Made by a program: the position numbers and the translations under genes. DNA of 47,969 bases from Aureobasidium sp. EXF-3400 (Eukaryota > Ascomycota > Dothideomycetes > Dothideales > Saccotheciaceae). Where the stretch lies: NCBI GenBank assembly GCA_024195585.1, contig SWBL01000370.1, forward strand, positions 1 to 47,969. Reading direction: 5' to 3'. Under the pieces are notes generated by a model, which worked only from the letters and a program-made list of their open reading frames with translations, did not search any database and was not told the origin of the DNA. Of the stretch, positions 11,940 to 21,820 are shown in pieces; position 1 is the first letter of the stretch; each line of letters begins with the position of its first letter.

Positions 11940-13110
11940 ATGGCTGATATTGTCAGTGCACCCGAGCGCGCATCCACAAGAAAGGGGAAAGAACAGCGGC
12001 TGATAGGAATCAAATATAGGAAGAGCGCAAGCCGCGCAAGTCGGTCGCCTTCAGCGAGGGCACCACCATCGTCGACAGCAACGGCCAGGTCACCGAGGCC
12101 ACCGAGCAGCACGGCGACAAGTCGAGCGCCGAGAACCACTCTGCCGGTACGAATAAGAAGCTCTCCGCAGCAGACCACGCACAAGAAGAGGACCCCAGCT
12201 CACCACCCGCCGCATCAGGAGAAGGAGGTGTCGACGAGATGACCGCCATGTTCGAGGGTCTCGCCAAGAAGAAGAAGAAGTCGTCATCCAAGAAGGAAAA
12301 GTCGGCCGACGACGCAGAGGCCCCCGCCGCCGATGCAGAGTTCGACCCCTCGGCCCTCAAGAAGAAGAAGAAGAAGTCCAAGAAGGCCGAGGCCGACGAC
12401 TTTGAGGCCAAGCTGGCCGAGGCCGGCGCCAACGAGGAGGCCAACGACGACGAGCCCGTCGTGCAACAATCCACCAGCCAGGAGGGCGATCTGGAAAAGG
12501 GAACCGGCATCTGGCAGCACAGCAACACCACACCCATCGAGTACCCCCTGCTGCTCACCCGCTTCTTCTCCCAGCTCAACCACCACAACCCCGACCTTGC
12601 CTCTAGCGGCGGCAAGTCGTACAAGATCCCTCCTCCCCAGTGCTTGCGCGAAGGAAACAAGAAGACCATTTTCGCAAACATTTCCGAAATCTGTCGCCGC
12701 ATGAAGAGAACCGACGAGCACGTCACTCAGTTCCTCTTCTCCGAATTGGGTACCTCCGGTTCCGTCGCTGGTCAGGGTCAACTTGTCATCAAGGGTCGTT
12801 TCCAGCAGAAGCAGTTGGAGAACGTTTTGAGAAGATATATTGGTGAGTTTTTATCCCTTTTTCTTTCGACCCATCATTTTTTGTGCATTTCTGTTATCTA
12901 CCACAAAAGACGATATGCAAAAGCTAACAATAACCAACAGTCGAGTACGTTACTTGCAAGACCTGCCGCTCGCCGGATACAGAGCTCAACAAGGGTGAGA
13001 ACCGTCTCTACTTCGTCACCTGCAACTCGTGCGGTTCCAGACGTTCCGTCTCTGCCATCAAGACCGGTTTCACCGCCCAGATCGGCAAGCGCAGAAGACA
13101 GCAAGCTTAA
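11940..13110 (+). CDS. Translation initiation factor eIF2 subunit beta
   Basis: Beta subunit of eIF2 (yeast SUI3), which delivers initiator Met-tRNA to the 40S ribosome and binds eIF5 and eIF2B through lysine blocks. Exons: 11940-11951 (only 12 nt, encoding MADI), 12020-12842 and 12941-13110; total 334 residues. Two visible lysine runs (KKKKK near residue 86 and KKKKKK near 118) sit in an acidic/Ala-rich N-terminal half. The core domain contains the [16 protein letters not shown] segment that crosses intron 2. The C-terminal zinc ribbon has CKTC and CNSC, followed by a basic tail. The first intron (68 nt) is needed because the direct frame from the ATG stays apart from the conserved one. It lies tail-to-tail with the next gene, 94 bp between stop codons. 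Confidence 0.95.
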
Positions 13111-13204
13111 GCGGGATAACAAGATTACGTCTTTCATGCCTCTTTTTATTTTCTCCTTTGCATCTCAATTTCACCCCCAAAAGATTTTCTTCCCCCTACT
13201 TCTT

Positions 13205-14656
13205 CTATCTCAATGGTAGCCCTATGTGGAAGTGAATCCTCAACTTGTCCAGTCGGGAGATGTTGGTGCGGCGCTTGACCTCGTTGTCAAACTCGTCTTC
13301 CAAGAAGCCGGCCTGTGGATCGGTATCCACGACTGAAGGCCAGCGTTGGGGAATGTCGGAGGTTTTGACAGGAAGTTGTATCAGAGTGGGCGCGCACTCG
13401 TCCTCGAAGCTGTTTTCGCGTAGAATGACACACAGATCGCGTTGGAAGGGACGGCAATTGTAATGAAAAGTTGTAAACAGTTCGTCTTCGTTGAGTCGGT
13501 GTTGCAGGAAACAAGTGATGCAGTAGTGTGCCAGCGTCTTTGTGATTTCGCCCTCGTTGGGTAGGTGCTCGTATGCATAGGCTAATGCTTTGCATAGATC
13601 TTTTGGTGGGCCTGGGTAGCTGGTCGAGAGTTCCAGTTCGAGGAATATGCGTGCTTTGACCATTGTTCTGAGACTGCTGATGTCGTAGGTCGAGGCCAGA
13701 TGGAAGATCTCGATATGTAGCAGAGCAGACATCTGGTCGTAGAGACAATCATTGGGTACGTAATGTTCACATGTGTAGACGTGTCGTAGCATGCACAGCA
13801 CAGCTGTCAATGACACATCTGCAATCGAGTACTTTGCTCCAGATCTGGATTCCTCGAAGCTGAACGCCAGGATTGGCGTCACCAGTTCTATGGTTGCAAG
13901 ATTCAGGTTTTTGAGCACTGTGGTCTTTTGTGTGTGCGGGTCTATGACCGTGAGAGTGGCGTTGCCGCCTTCGGCATGCATAGCCAGGAAGGACGTGTCG
14001 TCCATGGTTTGTGTTTCCTTACCTTTGTCATGAGCAGGCAGTGGTGGGTCGGCGATGTAGCTGTCAACTGCATCTGGAACACCCTGACTCCCGAAGCGGG
14101 CTACCAGTCTTCTGACACGTTCCTCTGGGTTGATTTCGTTCCTTATGCTTTCCAATTCGGCATCGTGTGCTTCGCCTGCAAAGCGATCTCTTGTGAGGGC
14201 ACTGTCCTGAGTGTCTGTAATACGGTCCATGGCCTCTTGCGCCTGTCGGCGTGCAGAGTGGGTAAGGCGTATATTTTCTGCGATGGCGTTATATCGTTGG
14301 TCTTCCATACGCTCTCGTGCAAGCATATTGTCTCGGGAGTATGGATCACTGTCCTTCAGGCTTGAATGGTGCTCGAGAGATGCTGCATGGTATTGTCGTA
14401 CAGAGTCGGTTGCGTCTACTGGATTCTCAAGGCGTCGTCGACGAGAGCGTTCTAGGGAATCTGCATAGCGACCCCAGTCAAAGCCACTGGTGCGGGCATT
14501 CGATCGCTGCGGCAAGCCTTCGGGAGGAGGAGGAAAACGTGGCTCGTCATTGAAAGGGTCCTCGTCTTTCCATACTGTCAATCTAGCATCTAGCTCGTAC
14601 AACGCGTCTGTGCTGGTCAATTGCCGCAGGTACTCTCTGCTAGGTGAGCCGGGCAT
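13205..14656 (-). CDS. Protein with BTB/POZ-like region, function unknown
   Basis: Uninterrupted frame of 483 residues from an ATG at 14656 in good context (A at -3); an in-frame ATG 12 codons earlier (14692) is an alternative. The N-terminal ~200 residues are charged, Arg/Glu-rich and probably helical or disordered. Residues about 225-370 resemble the fungal BTB/POZ pattern: a strand-rich stretch, then LHIEIFHLASTYDISSLR, which matches the usual BTB 'vhaekYdi..L' helix pair. No BACK, kelch or zinc-finger module follows. The assignment is by pattern only; the protein could act in ubiquitin ligase or dimerisation contexts, but nothing in the sequence proves it. Confidence 0.75.
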   Translation of the reverse strand: MPGSPSREYLRQLTSTDALYELDARLTVWKDEDPFNDEPRFPPPPEGLPQRSNARTSGFDWGRYADSLERSRRRRLENPVDATDSVRQYHAASLEHHSSLKDSDPYSRDNMLARERMEDQRYNAIAENIRLTHSARRQAQEAMDRITDTQDSALTRDRFAGEAHDAELESIRNEINPEERVRRLVARFGSQGVPDAVDSYIADPPLPAHDKGKETQTMDDTSFLAMHAEGGNATLTVIDPHTQKTTVLKNLNLATIELVTPILAFSFEESRSGAKYSIADVSLTAVLCMLRHVYTCEHYVPNDCLYDQMSALLHIEIFHLASTYDISSLRTMVKARIFLELELSTSYPGPPKDLCKALAYAYEHLPNEGEITKTLAHYCITCFLQHRLNEDELFTTFHYNCRPFQRDLCVILRENSFEDECAPTLIQLPVKTSDIPQRWPSVVDTDPQAGFLEDEFDNEVKRRTNISRLDKLRIHFHIGLPLR

Positions 14657-15582
14657 GGTTTTGTGGACAGATTGGAGTATAAAGGGTTTCATGATGGAGG
14701 TGTTTAAGAAAGGAATGAAGATACTTAAGGAAACAGAGACAAAAAGAGCTGTGGATTGCGGTAAACGTCTCGATCCTTCCTACCTGTTGGTGTGCAGCTA
14801 GGCAGCCGTCAGAGTGGTTCAGGTGGTGCATGTGATCAGGATGCCGCTCGAGCTATCCAATGAGCTCCATCTCCTTATCCAACAAAGTCAGCTATTCACA
14901 ATAGGCAGCACGGCTTCATGTCGGTCAACACCCGTAACTCTAGATTTACAATGAGTCAATTGTGCATGAAGAGACGATGCTGGAGCCTGGCAGTGTTGCT
15001 ATGTGTCTGCGGGCCGCGGTGGCGGTTTTGGCAGGGTTGCGGCTGAAATCTATACAGGCGTAGCGTGAGATCTTGTCAAGCCACAGCAGATCTGAGCGGA
15101 GAAGACATGCGCAGCAATTGGTAATCTTTCTTTGCAGAAATCACTCTAGGTGCCTCATTGCTGGCAATTATCCATACTCGATGTACTTGAGGTATTTGTC
15201 CCACAAAGCAGGCCGCAGATAGCCCCTCAGTCGCATCTCGAGGATGACGAAGCCTTGGCGGCACCTTCGCTACTAACGACGGTTACGTTGAACAGAGATG
15301 CATAGGCTACTGAGCTACTCGAGGCCAACGAATCTGTCATCCTCAATTGTCTCCTGTACTCGACAAACTATCACCCGAGACAGCTATATCTCGATTGACC
15401 CCTCCTCCGACCGAAACAACATTTGAAGGCGGGCTTTGTCCTTGGAAGCTATACAACAATGGGCTGGTACTCGCTGTTGCCCACGCACCTGAGCGACATT
15501 GAAGGCTGGATCTCGAGCGTCTTTGTACTTCTTCCCTGCCTCTTCACCAGCTGAAGATATAGGCTGACACAGCTCGACATAG
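14657..15582. other. Intergenic region
   Basis: About 0.9 kb between two divergent genes. I looked for tRNA boxes, coding frames with splice sites, and repeats and found none that I would defend. It likely holds promoters and 5' UTRs. Confidence 0.5.
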
Positions 15583-15846
15583 ATGATTCTAGGTCTTGTC
15601 ACAATGGGGCCGTGGGCTCTCCTCCTCATCTACGACTTGGCCTACTACGTCTACCGCTCCTGCGCATACCACATCCCATTCATCGGCGGCAAATCTCAAG
15701 GAAAGCGACGACCACGAGCACCTAGCTTGACCGAAAGACCTGGCGGTCAAAAACGTGATGCACCAAGAGTGCCCAGACCTGCCTCCGCCATGGGCAGACA
15801 CCAACACGAGAATGCTCCCGAGAAGAGTTCGTATGAACAATCATGA
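15583..15846 (+). CDS. Small single-pass membrane protein, hypothetical
   Basis: Intronless 87-residue frame. Residues about 3-22 form a hydrophobic segment (LGLVTMGPWALLLIYDLAYY), followed by an Arg/Lys/Pro-rich soluble tail containing RRPRAPSLTERPGG. This layout (short membrane anchor plus basic tail) looks conserved-protein-like rather than random. No domain is recognised. The positive tail next to the anchor suggests that the tail faces the cytosol. Transcription evidence would settle whether it is a gene. Confidence 0.55.
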   Translation: MILGLVTMGPWALLLIYDLAYYVYRSCAYHIPFIGGKSQGKRRPRAPSLTERPGGQKRDAPRVPRPASAMGRHQHENAPEKSSYEQS

Positions 15847-16088
15847 CACGGTCGACCAGCACATCATTGGCTATCAGTCTTGATGACTTGCTCTGCTGCG
15901 GAAACATAATAAACCAGGCACCAGGATGGGGTTAGGCTTTGACCGAGACCTTGATGGTCACAATATCCTTACCTCCATATCACTGCCCTCATGAGGAAAC
16001 GACAGTCACGAAACAAAACAATCCAGTCTGTGAGCAAAAAGTCATGTATCGCATATCATTCATATCTCTTGTGATTATCATATCTCAA

Positions 16089-17520
16089 TTAAACAGCTGA
16101 GTCGCCAGCCTTCTCTCTGAACCAGTTCCTCAACCACGCCCCCTCGTCAGCGTCATGGATGTTCTGACCTCTCGGCCCCAATAGCATGAAGAAAGAATGG
16201 TACTCGTGCAGCAACTGCTGCTTCCTTCTCTCAAACTCATCGCCGTCGAATTTTTCCCGCCATCCACAATCCTTGAACAGTTGACGCTTGACGGTAAACA
16301 TGTTCTGCACGGCTCTCGCAACCTCCACCTTGGCGTCTATTTCCAGTGGTGGTGCAGGAGGCGGTGCCGGTACCTCCGGAATAGGACAACCATACTCCAT
16401 TGCTGTGTTGCGCAGTTGCTGAGCGCTTGCATGTCGCATGGATAAAATCTTCTGTCGCAGTTCTTTGTTCTCTGGTGCGTTTCTCTCCACACCATCCAAC
16501 ACCATCCCTATGCCCCAGCCTTCTGGTAGCACCTGTCGGGTTGGAGAGTGCTCTAGCGAGACTCGGTGCTCGACAGCCAATTCCTTGAGTTCTCGAGTGC
16601 TTAGCGCACCTGGTTGCTCTCGGCCTCTCAAGGCAGCGTTCAATGCAGGAATCTTCATTCGTGCCGCCTCGATGTGTCGAATTAGTTTCGTGTGCTCATT
16701 CTGCAGCATTTCCGCCTCGCCGTCATATTCTTCGTAGCGATTTGTTGCGCCTACGCCAGCGAGGAGGCTTGGTCGCGCGTGTATGTTGAGTGCATGGTAG
16801 CATTCGCCCTCGTCACGCCATGGAATCCAGTCCAGACTGAGTAGTTCGTTGCGTAGAAGATCCCAAGATTGTACTGTTCCTCGGTTGGGTTGATGCTCGT
16901 ATTCTGTGCTTTCGCTCTTGGAAGCCCAGCGTCTCATTCTCTCTGCAAACGGCCTGTCAGCTACTGAAGAATGCTCTCATGTGTGCATCTGACTTACTGT
17001 CTCTGGTGTCGTACAAGTACTCTGTGCCCCAATCCTGGCCGCAGAATGTGATTTTGAAAGCCCATGCAGGCAGACCGGTCTCGCCGCCTCGTAGTGGTTG
17101 TCTGGATGTTGCTATCGTGTCGTCCCAGTCGTGGCCTTCGAGATATGACAGGGCACCGCTGTCCGGAGCAATCGGGACACCTTCTTCTTGGTCCGACCAG
17201 TACTCCAGTGCCTCATTTGATGGGTAAGGTAATAGTCCCATGAGAGCAATCACTTCCGGTACGTATCCAGCAGCTTTTAGTTGTTCGACAGCCACTGCGG
17301 GTTTTCCATTGACTCCGTAAGGAGGATAGATGACCTCATCTTCGTTGAGGTATCGAATTTCGATCAAGGTCGCGTAGAAGGCATTCATGCCGTTGATGAG
17401 GTCGGCATGCTTCTTTGCGACCTCTTGCAATATGGAGGTGTGGACATCCATGCTTCCTAGTACAGGGGAATCGCACATTACTTCTTCACAGCGAGTCCAA
17501 GTGGTAGTGACGGTTGCCAT
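16089..17520 (-). CDS. Hypothetical 458-residue protein
   Basis: Two exons on the minus strand, 16998-17520 and 16089-16942, joined across a 55-nt intron with a GTAAGT donor and GCAG acceptor; the phase is consistent and yields 458 residues. I do not recognise the family. The first exon contains an acidic, aromatic-rich section with WDDTIATSRQ. The second exon is mostly helical and charged, with a proline-rich spacer (PEVPAPPPAPP) about 100 residues before the C-terminus. No signal peptide, membrane segment or zinc motif is visible. Like the BTB-region gene at 13205-14656, it has a charged, helical makeup, but I see no sequence similarity between them. Confidence 0.7.
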
Positions 17521-18620
17521 CCAATCGATGGGAAAGTCGTATGTAATGGTGTCGAAAAGTTGTTGGTCAGTGTGATGTATATTGAGGATTGGTTATTCGT
17601 ATGTTCAAAAAGATGGCATCAGCTCTCCGCCCCAGAGCAAGGCAAGTGTCTGTATATATTGAAGTCAAGCCACGCTTAATCATTCCGCATTGCTGGGGGC
17701 GGGCTATCTTTTTGCGGAACAAGCTACAAGTCAAAATGGCGTCGGCGACAAAACGTTTGTATTGCCCAACGGTCGGCGGGCTTTTTACCAAGGATCGGAG
17801 GTCATCGTCTATTCGTTATAGATCCTTGCCGCGATATCTAACCTGATATAGTTCATGAGTTGCGACTTCGTTCTCGCGGAGTGGCCGTTACTTGGACCCA
17901 AAGGTCATAGTGACACTCAACGGGTTAAATGGTTGCTGTATACGGAGTACGGCACTGCGACTGCCTCCACTCATTACAGAGTGGGCAAAGTCTCGGAGCT
18001 TTGTTCTCTCGCAAAGACTTTCATACCTTATGAAGTCGCAAATGTTTCGTGGTGCAAGCTCTTATCGTGCTCGTCTGATCTTGTTCGACGTTGGCCGGCG
18101 AGATCTTGCTTGTCTTAGAGCTTGCCTCTCAGCGACGTTGTTCGAGATCAATTTGAACGGTCTGGATCCTTCTGTCGACCTTCCTGAGGCTTCCCCAACT
18201 GTCTCTTATCGAATAGCAGCCCATTATATTGCTCGGAATGTCGACCGAGAAGGAACCTTGCGAACATGTTCTTACGATTCTCCGAACACGAAATAAAGTT
18301 CTTGGTAATTGTGGTGGAGAGGACGGTGGGGGAGGCTGGCTTCACGCATCCAGATCTGGCTTGTGTCTTCCAATGCAATCTATTGATCCTTCTCATCGCA
18401 AGCCAACCCACACGTGCGAGTCGGTCGAGACGCTGTTTAGTCAACATCACAGATTGTGTATCTTCGATCCAATGTTCGATCTGCTTGTTGGGCACGATGG
18501 AAATCTCTGTTCACGCTTACAGAATGTGCTCCAGAGCACGCCATCGCGAAACGCGAGACAATAGATTTATGCGGCATAATCAATCGGTTTGACAGACTGG
18601 ACCATCGTGTCAACTGTCTA
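17521..18620. other. Gene-poor, probably decayed sequence
   Basis: 1.1 kb in which open frames on both strands are short, overlap each other and are broken by many stops. A minus-strand reading of 18148-18495 gives 115 residues, and plus-strand frames of similar size oppose it; neither resembles a family. A TATA-like run (TATATA, near 17654) could belong to the promoter of the minus-strand gene ending upstream. Decay of an older gene is possible. Confidence 0.4.
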
Positions 18621-19140
18621 CTAGAGTTGCAGCCATTTTCTACTCAGCTCCATGTCAAAACGCAAATTGGTCTCGTTAGCATCTATGATCAGGGTTGGCC
18701 CCTCAACAATACGACGAAGAAAGTAGTCGGGATATTCTCCACCACCAAAGGCCTGGTACTACTGTCGATTGAAGTCTATGAGATCCTCTATCTTACAGTA
18801 TCATCTCTGGTAATTTTGTACCCATTTACTCACGGGATGGTTGTTGAGAAGATATTTTGCAAATTCGTAAAACTTCCCAATCAACGCCTACTCAGCTTGC
18901 TACTTCGATACCTGTCCCTCCACGACTCGAGACATGCCACATCAGATATTCCTGGACGATGTCTGATTGCTCGACGGATCAGTTCTAGTAATAAGAATGA
19001 ACACTCCCATCACTTAGCTGTCCGGAGTGACACTTGGCCGGGAACATCGCCAACCATTGCAGCTGTTTCTCTAGACTCTGAAGCCGTGGACAAGAGTCTA
19101 GAATCAGACCTGACGATCTCCAGCACATCACGTGGTAAGC
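18621..19140 (-). pseudogene. Broken minus-strand gene of unknown family
   Basis: Several protein-like stretches follow each other on the minus strand, but the frame is damaged. In one frame 19138-19013 reads LPRDVLEIVRSDSRLL and on to a TGA at 19010-19012. The same frame then continues with LLLELIRRAIRHRPGISDV. Next comes LIGKFYEFAKYLLNNHP in another frame, reached either by a 1-nt shift near 18885 or by a weak 53-nt intron (18888-18940). A good intron, 18753-18833 (GTGAGT to CCAG), leads to the last part, with EYPDYFLRRIVEGPTLI and DMELSRKWLQL before the stop at 18621-18623. The end weakly recalls a ubiquitin-like module seen in some fungal proteins (D-A-x(n)-F-x(7)-W pattern). A real gene with an intron that I failed to find remains possible. 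Confidence 0.4.
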
Positions 19141-19155
19141 AATTACCACTGATCT

Positions 19156-19245
19156 GATCGATTAGCTCAGTTGGTTAGAGCGTGGTGCTAATATCTTCTG
19201 ATGTTTGGAACGCCAAGGTCAAGGGTTCGACCCCCCTATTGATCA
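19156..19245 (+). tRNA. tRNA-Ile (anticodon AAU) with 16-nt intron
   Basis: The sequence folds as a tRNA: acceptor GATCGAT (19156-19162) pairs with ATTGATC (19238-19244) with one G-U; the D arm contains the A box TAGCTCAGTTGG; the anticodon stem TGGTG pairs with CGCCA (19211-19215). The anticodon AAT is at 19190-19192, followed by A37, then an intron at 19194-19209 in the canonical position. The T loop TTCGACC lies within the B box GGTTCGACCCC. A TTTT pol III terminator is at 19251-19254. The T stem AAGGG/CCCCT carries an A-C mismatch and differs from the usual form, so reduced function is possible. CCA is not encoded, as expected. Confidence 0.75.
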
Positions 19246-19350
19246 CATTCTTTTGTAACGGGAGCAGAATAGAACTGTGCTGGTTTTTTTGTGTTTTCTC
19301 ATCGGCTTCCGGACTTTGCCCGCCGGAATATCATGCCTTCGGCTTCAACT

Positions 19351-19394
19351 CGTGAATAGATTAAAGGTCGCGGGTTCGACCCCCGTACTGACCA
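19351..19394 (+). pseudogene. 3' half of a tRNA-Ile-like gene (relic)
   Basis: About 105 bp after the tRNA-Ile, this stretch has the variable region AAAGGTC, the T arm GCGGG-TTCGACC-CCCGT with the B box, and the acceptor strand ACTGACC plus A, followed by TTTT at 19398-19401. No matching acceptor strand GGTCAGT, D arm or A box lies upstream, so only the 3' half is present. It looks like a second tRNA-Ile copy that lost its 5' half. Confidence 0.55.
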
Positions 19395-19505
19395 TCGTTT
19401 TGCTCGCCAGAGAGTGTAGGATGCGTTCAGGAGCCATCAGGGATGTTGTGGTGGCTCGAGAGAATTTTTTTTCGACCTGATATGCACAATTGCCGTTTTG
19501 GGACT

Positions 19506-19545
19506 CTAGCGTCGTCGAAGCATCGACGCTAGCTCAGTCGGGACG
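19506..19545 (+). repeat. Hairpin with tRNA A-box-like sequence
   Basis: CTAGCGTCG (19506-19514) and CGACGCTAG (19524-19532) form a perfect 9-bp stem with a 9-nt loop. Overlapping its right arm, TAGCTCAGTCGG (19530-19541) matches the pol III A box, but no B box or anticodon arm follows. It may be a 5' tRNA relic or just a hairpin. Confidence 0.4.
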
Positions 19546-20042
19546 AATCTTGGCGCGGAAGCCTACTTTCTTCCAACCTCGTCTCCTGTTAAACCACAGT
19601 ATTTCATTCGGCCTTCTATCCGACATCGCACTTTTGCATATCATCACCATCTGGCTAGCCCAATGACTGCAATCAGCATTGTCAACATGATCTGTTTTTC
19701 TAGCGACAATTGAGCAGGTCCCGTATGCATATCCTCAGAAACTTGTGTATGTGTCAACTGGGTAAATATTTTTCCATGACGCTCCTCGCAGGTTGACGCT
19801 TCTATCTTTCCCCAAATGCGGAGGCGGAGGGCCGAAATGATCAACACCGGATGGATCAAGATCTCATCGGAAATGCGGCTCGTAGACAAGTGACAGGCAT
19901 GCAACCTAATAGATACATAGATGTCGTGCTACCCGTATACATGATTTCTCTCCCTCTTTCGCTCTCGACACTTGACATCTGTGTCTCCTTGCTATCGTGA
20001 CTGGAGTCCGCTGCCGAGGCACCACAGCGCGTCAGACGTAGA
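19546..20042. other. Intergenic, upstream of the MFS transporter
   Basis: About 0.5 kb with no supported gene. It is likely the promoter and 5' UTR of the transporter gene starting at 20043. Confidence 0.4.
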
Positions 20043-21820
20043 ATGGCGCAAGAAGATGTAAAGCACAACTCGCCGTCGAGCTTATCTCTGGACCAAGGAT
20101 ACACCTCAGGATCAGAGGGCCAGCATGTACAACAGAAGGAGATAAAGAGTAATACGACATGGACGCGCATATACAACATCATCACATACACACCGCCGCG
20201 ATGTCGTTGGGACCCTGAGAAACCACCAGAATTCAGCATGGCATTGAATGTCTTGTTCGGCTTCGCTGGCGCTTTTACAGTCGCGAATCTCTACTACAGT
20301 CATCCCATTCTAAACATTCTAGCGGAAGAATTTAATGTGCCGTATGAGAAGGTTTCACAGATTCCGACTGTCATGCAGGCAGGATATGCGGCTGGTCTCC
20401 TGTTTCTGTGTCCCCTAGGCGACCTCTTGCCTCGAAGACCATTTGTTCTATCGCTTGTCTTCTTTACTGCAACCATGTGGTACGTATGCCTGGATTAGTC
20501 TATTCAGCACAGTCTGCTGATGTTTCTCTGTTTCCAGGATCGGTGTTTGTGTAACAAAAGATTTGGGTGCTTTCACTGCCATCTCCTTTATCACGGCTAT
20601 CACGACTGTCACACCACAGCTCATGCTTCCTTTAGTCGGTGATCTTGCGCCGCCTAATAAGAGAGCAGCATCTCTTTCTATCGTCACGTCTGGTCTTTTG
20701 CTAGGCATGCTGATAGCTCGACTGCTTTCTGGTGTATTGACAAATTTCACCTGTAAGTTCGAGGCTTCGAAATGACCTATGCTCGTGCTGACGCATTCTG
20801 AAAGCATGGCGTAACATCTACTGGCTGGCTCTAGGACTTCAGTACGCCATCTTCGTCTTGCTTTGGTTCTTCATGCCAGATTATCCCTCAACCAATCCCG
20901 ATGGCATCAATTACTTCAAGATTCTCTGGTCGATCCTCGAAATGCTGTTCAAAGAGCCAGTGCTGGTGCAAGCTTGCTGCGTGACCTTCTTCACAGCTGC
21001 AACTTTCACCTGTTTCTGGACGACATTGACCTTCCTACTCGCAGGATCACCGTACAACTACGACTCTTTGACCATCGGTCTCTTTTCTCTTATTGGCATT
21101 GCGAGTATGTTTACTGGGCCATTCTGGGCAAAATATGTCATCGACCGCTTCGTTCCATTGTTTTCAGTAATCCTAGGCGAGCTTTGGTGCATGCTGGGAA
21201 TTTGTATAGGTACTTACACTGGTCGCATCACAATTGCCGGACCAGTCATCCAAGCCTTCTTCAACGACTTTGGTTTGCAGACAGCGCAAATTGCCAATAG
21301 GAGTGCCATTTACAGCATCGCCCCAAAAGCGCGTAACCGTGTAAACACGGCTTTTATGGTGGCAACGTTTTGCGGCCAACTGACTGGCACAGCTGCTGGA
21401 AATCATCTTTACGCAAGAGGCGGATGGGTTGTCTCAGGCAGTTACAGTGTTGCCAGTATCGGTGCCGCACTGATCTGCTGTTTTGCACGTGGACCATGGG
21501 CGCAGGGTTGGTTCGGATGGGGTGGTGGTTGGAGCGTTTACAAGAAGAACGCCAAGAGTGCTGACGGAAGGACGGAGGAAAAGCAAACTATGGGAGCTAT
21601 CAAAGCTGATGCAAACATTGCTCAAGATCCAGAAAAGGGCGAGACACAACAGGAACGAGTTAACGAAGGTCCCACGGTTGAGAAAGGCATCGAGATGCTG
21701 GGAGCAGAGGACGATGAGAATCCTGTACGGGAAATGAAAGACCATGAAGACGGAGAGAAGAGCACCAGCAGCCAGGATACAGATGCAGTCACTCCTGTGC
21801 AAGAACCACAGAGAGTGTAA
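20043..21820 (+). CDS. Major facilitator superfamily transporter
   Basis: Integral membrane transporter of the MFS. Exons 20043-20479, 20538-20752 and 20805-21820 give 555 residues. A soluble N-terminus of about 60 residues precedes the first membrane segment (MALNVLFGFAGAFTVANLYY). The loop between helices 2 and 3 has the MFS signature region GDLLPRRPF (the G-D-x(n)-R-R pattern). About twelve hydrophobic segments can be counted, with a central loop after helix 6. The last ~100 residues are hydrophilic, rich in Glu, Asp and Thr, and presumably cytosolic. The substrate cannot be read from the sequence; the drug:H+ antiporter-like branch or an uncharacterised fungal branch are both possible. 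It sits 1.7 kb before a xylanase gene, which hints at but does not show a sugar-related role. Confidence 0.88.

Noticed and set aside
12284..12781. Leu/Val/Gly-rich antisense frame in eIF2 beta
   Set aside because: It is the reverse of the lysine and acidic runs; no real protein pattern.
18621..18960. RIP (C to T in CpA) as the cause of stops
   Set aside because: Two of the stops that looked like CAG/CGA mutations disappear when the good intron 18753-18833 is removed; too few remain to claim RIP.
18456..19157. Plus-strand open frame of 233 residues
   Set aside because: It lies opposite the better minus-strand protein-like text, has no motif, and its composition looks like a reverse-strand shadow.
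19351..19545. Circularly permuted tRNA (3' half before 5' half)
   Set aside because: The acceptor strands do not pair: the 3' half ends ACTGACC while the 5'-like part starts TCGACGC, and no anticodon arm joins them.
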